Shown here: in pieces, positions 63,961 to 64,000 of the stretch
How positions within the stretch are numbered: position 1 is the stretch's first letter
How the letters are laid out: every line of letters starts with the position of its first letter
Assembly: GCF_918797505.1 (NCBI RefSeq)
Contig: NC_092798.1
Span: 8,631,501-8,695,500 of the forward strand
Length of the DNA stretch: 64,000 bases
Origin: Bemisia tabaci
Lineage: Eukaryota > Arthropoda > Insecta > Hemiptera > Aleyrodidae
Reading direction: 5' to 3'
Made by a program: the position numbers and the translations under genes
The notes under the pieces: generated by a model
Databases searched by the model: none
What the model was told of the DNA's origin: nothing
Seen by the model: only the letters and a program-made list of their open reading frames with translations

Positions 63961-64000
63961 CTTGTTAAAACTCCCGCGGGAAAGGTGGAAGTGAGACTCG
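63961..64000 (+). CDS. Possible exon cut by the window edge
   Basis: After a TATAGTGCAG acceptor, one frame reads LVKTPAGKVEVRL to the end; the other two frames meet stops. The stretch is less AT-rich than its flank. Too short to name. Confidence 0.3.

Noticed and set aside
1..64000. CRISPR arrays, tRNA or rRNA genes, bacterial insertions
   Set aside because: Repeats are palindromic MITEs or tandem arrays without regular spacers; no cloverleaf or rRNA core sequence was recognised; no bacterial-type gene cluster is present.

Overview
This is AT-rich nuclear DNA from an insect. Two tandem genes for short secreted six-cysteine peptides (knottins) closely resemble the knottins I know from whiteflies, so a hemipteran such as Bemisia tabaci is my best guess. 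That species call is inference from one family. Genes here are split by introns and packed with short palindromic, non-autonomous transposons. I see no bacterial operons, CRISPR arrays, tRNA or rRNA.

Layout. At the left edge, 873-2017 (+) holds two phase-compatible exons of a MATH-domain protein; the rest of that gene lies outside or was not found. From 8.3 to 15.8 kb (+) lie two paralogous knottin genes. Each has a TATA promoter, a short non-coding exon 1, an intron of 1.6-1.9 kb stuffed with MITEs, and one coding exon of 59 codons. From 41.8 down to 19.4 kb (-) an 18-exon gene encodes a 910-residue coiled-coil protein matching the C-terminal half of the axonemal proteins CFAP43/CFAP44; I joined the exons by splice signals and every phase fits. 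Divergently, 43,981-60,221 (+) is a 10-exon gene of 468 codons recognised as CCDC112, a centrosome/centriolar-satellite coiled-coil protein. The 2.2 kb between the two starts holds three small mobile elements and one near-perfect RFX X-box, so two cilium-type genes sit head to head. At the right edge there is a possible terminal exon on the minus strand (about 61.7-62.0 kb) and a possible exon cut by the window end (63,961-64,000).

Most of the rest is repeat. At least ten MITE or foldback families recur. Several have clear target-site duplications: 8 bp (hAT-like, five palindromic copies plus a nested one) and TA (Tc1/mariner-like). One 5'-truncated LINE fragment carries a 12-bp duplication. 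Insertions are often nested. Two touch gene structure: a MITE sits directly against the splice acceptor of CCDC112 exon 5, and a 1.8-kb foldback element ends a few bases from a splice donor of the CFAP43-like gene. Other structures are a 310-bp tandem duplication, a 1-kb GC-rich block in the last CCDC112 intron, a CTGGAAAA minisatellite and long hairpins.

All gene models were built by eye from splice signals, reading phase and family motifs, without transcript data.
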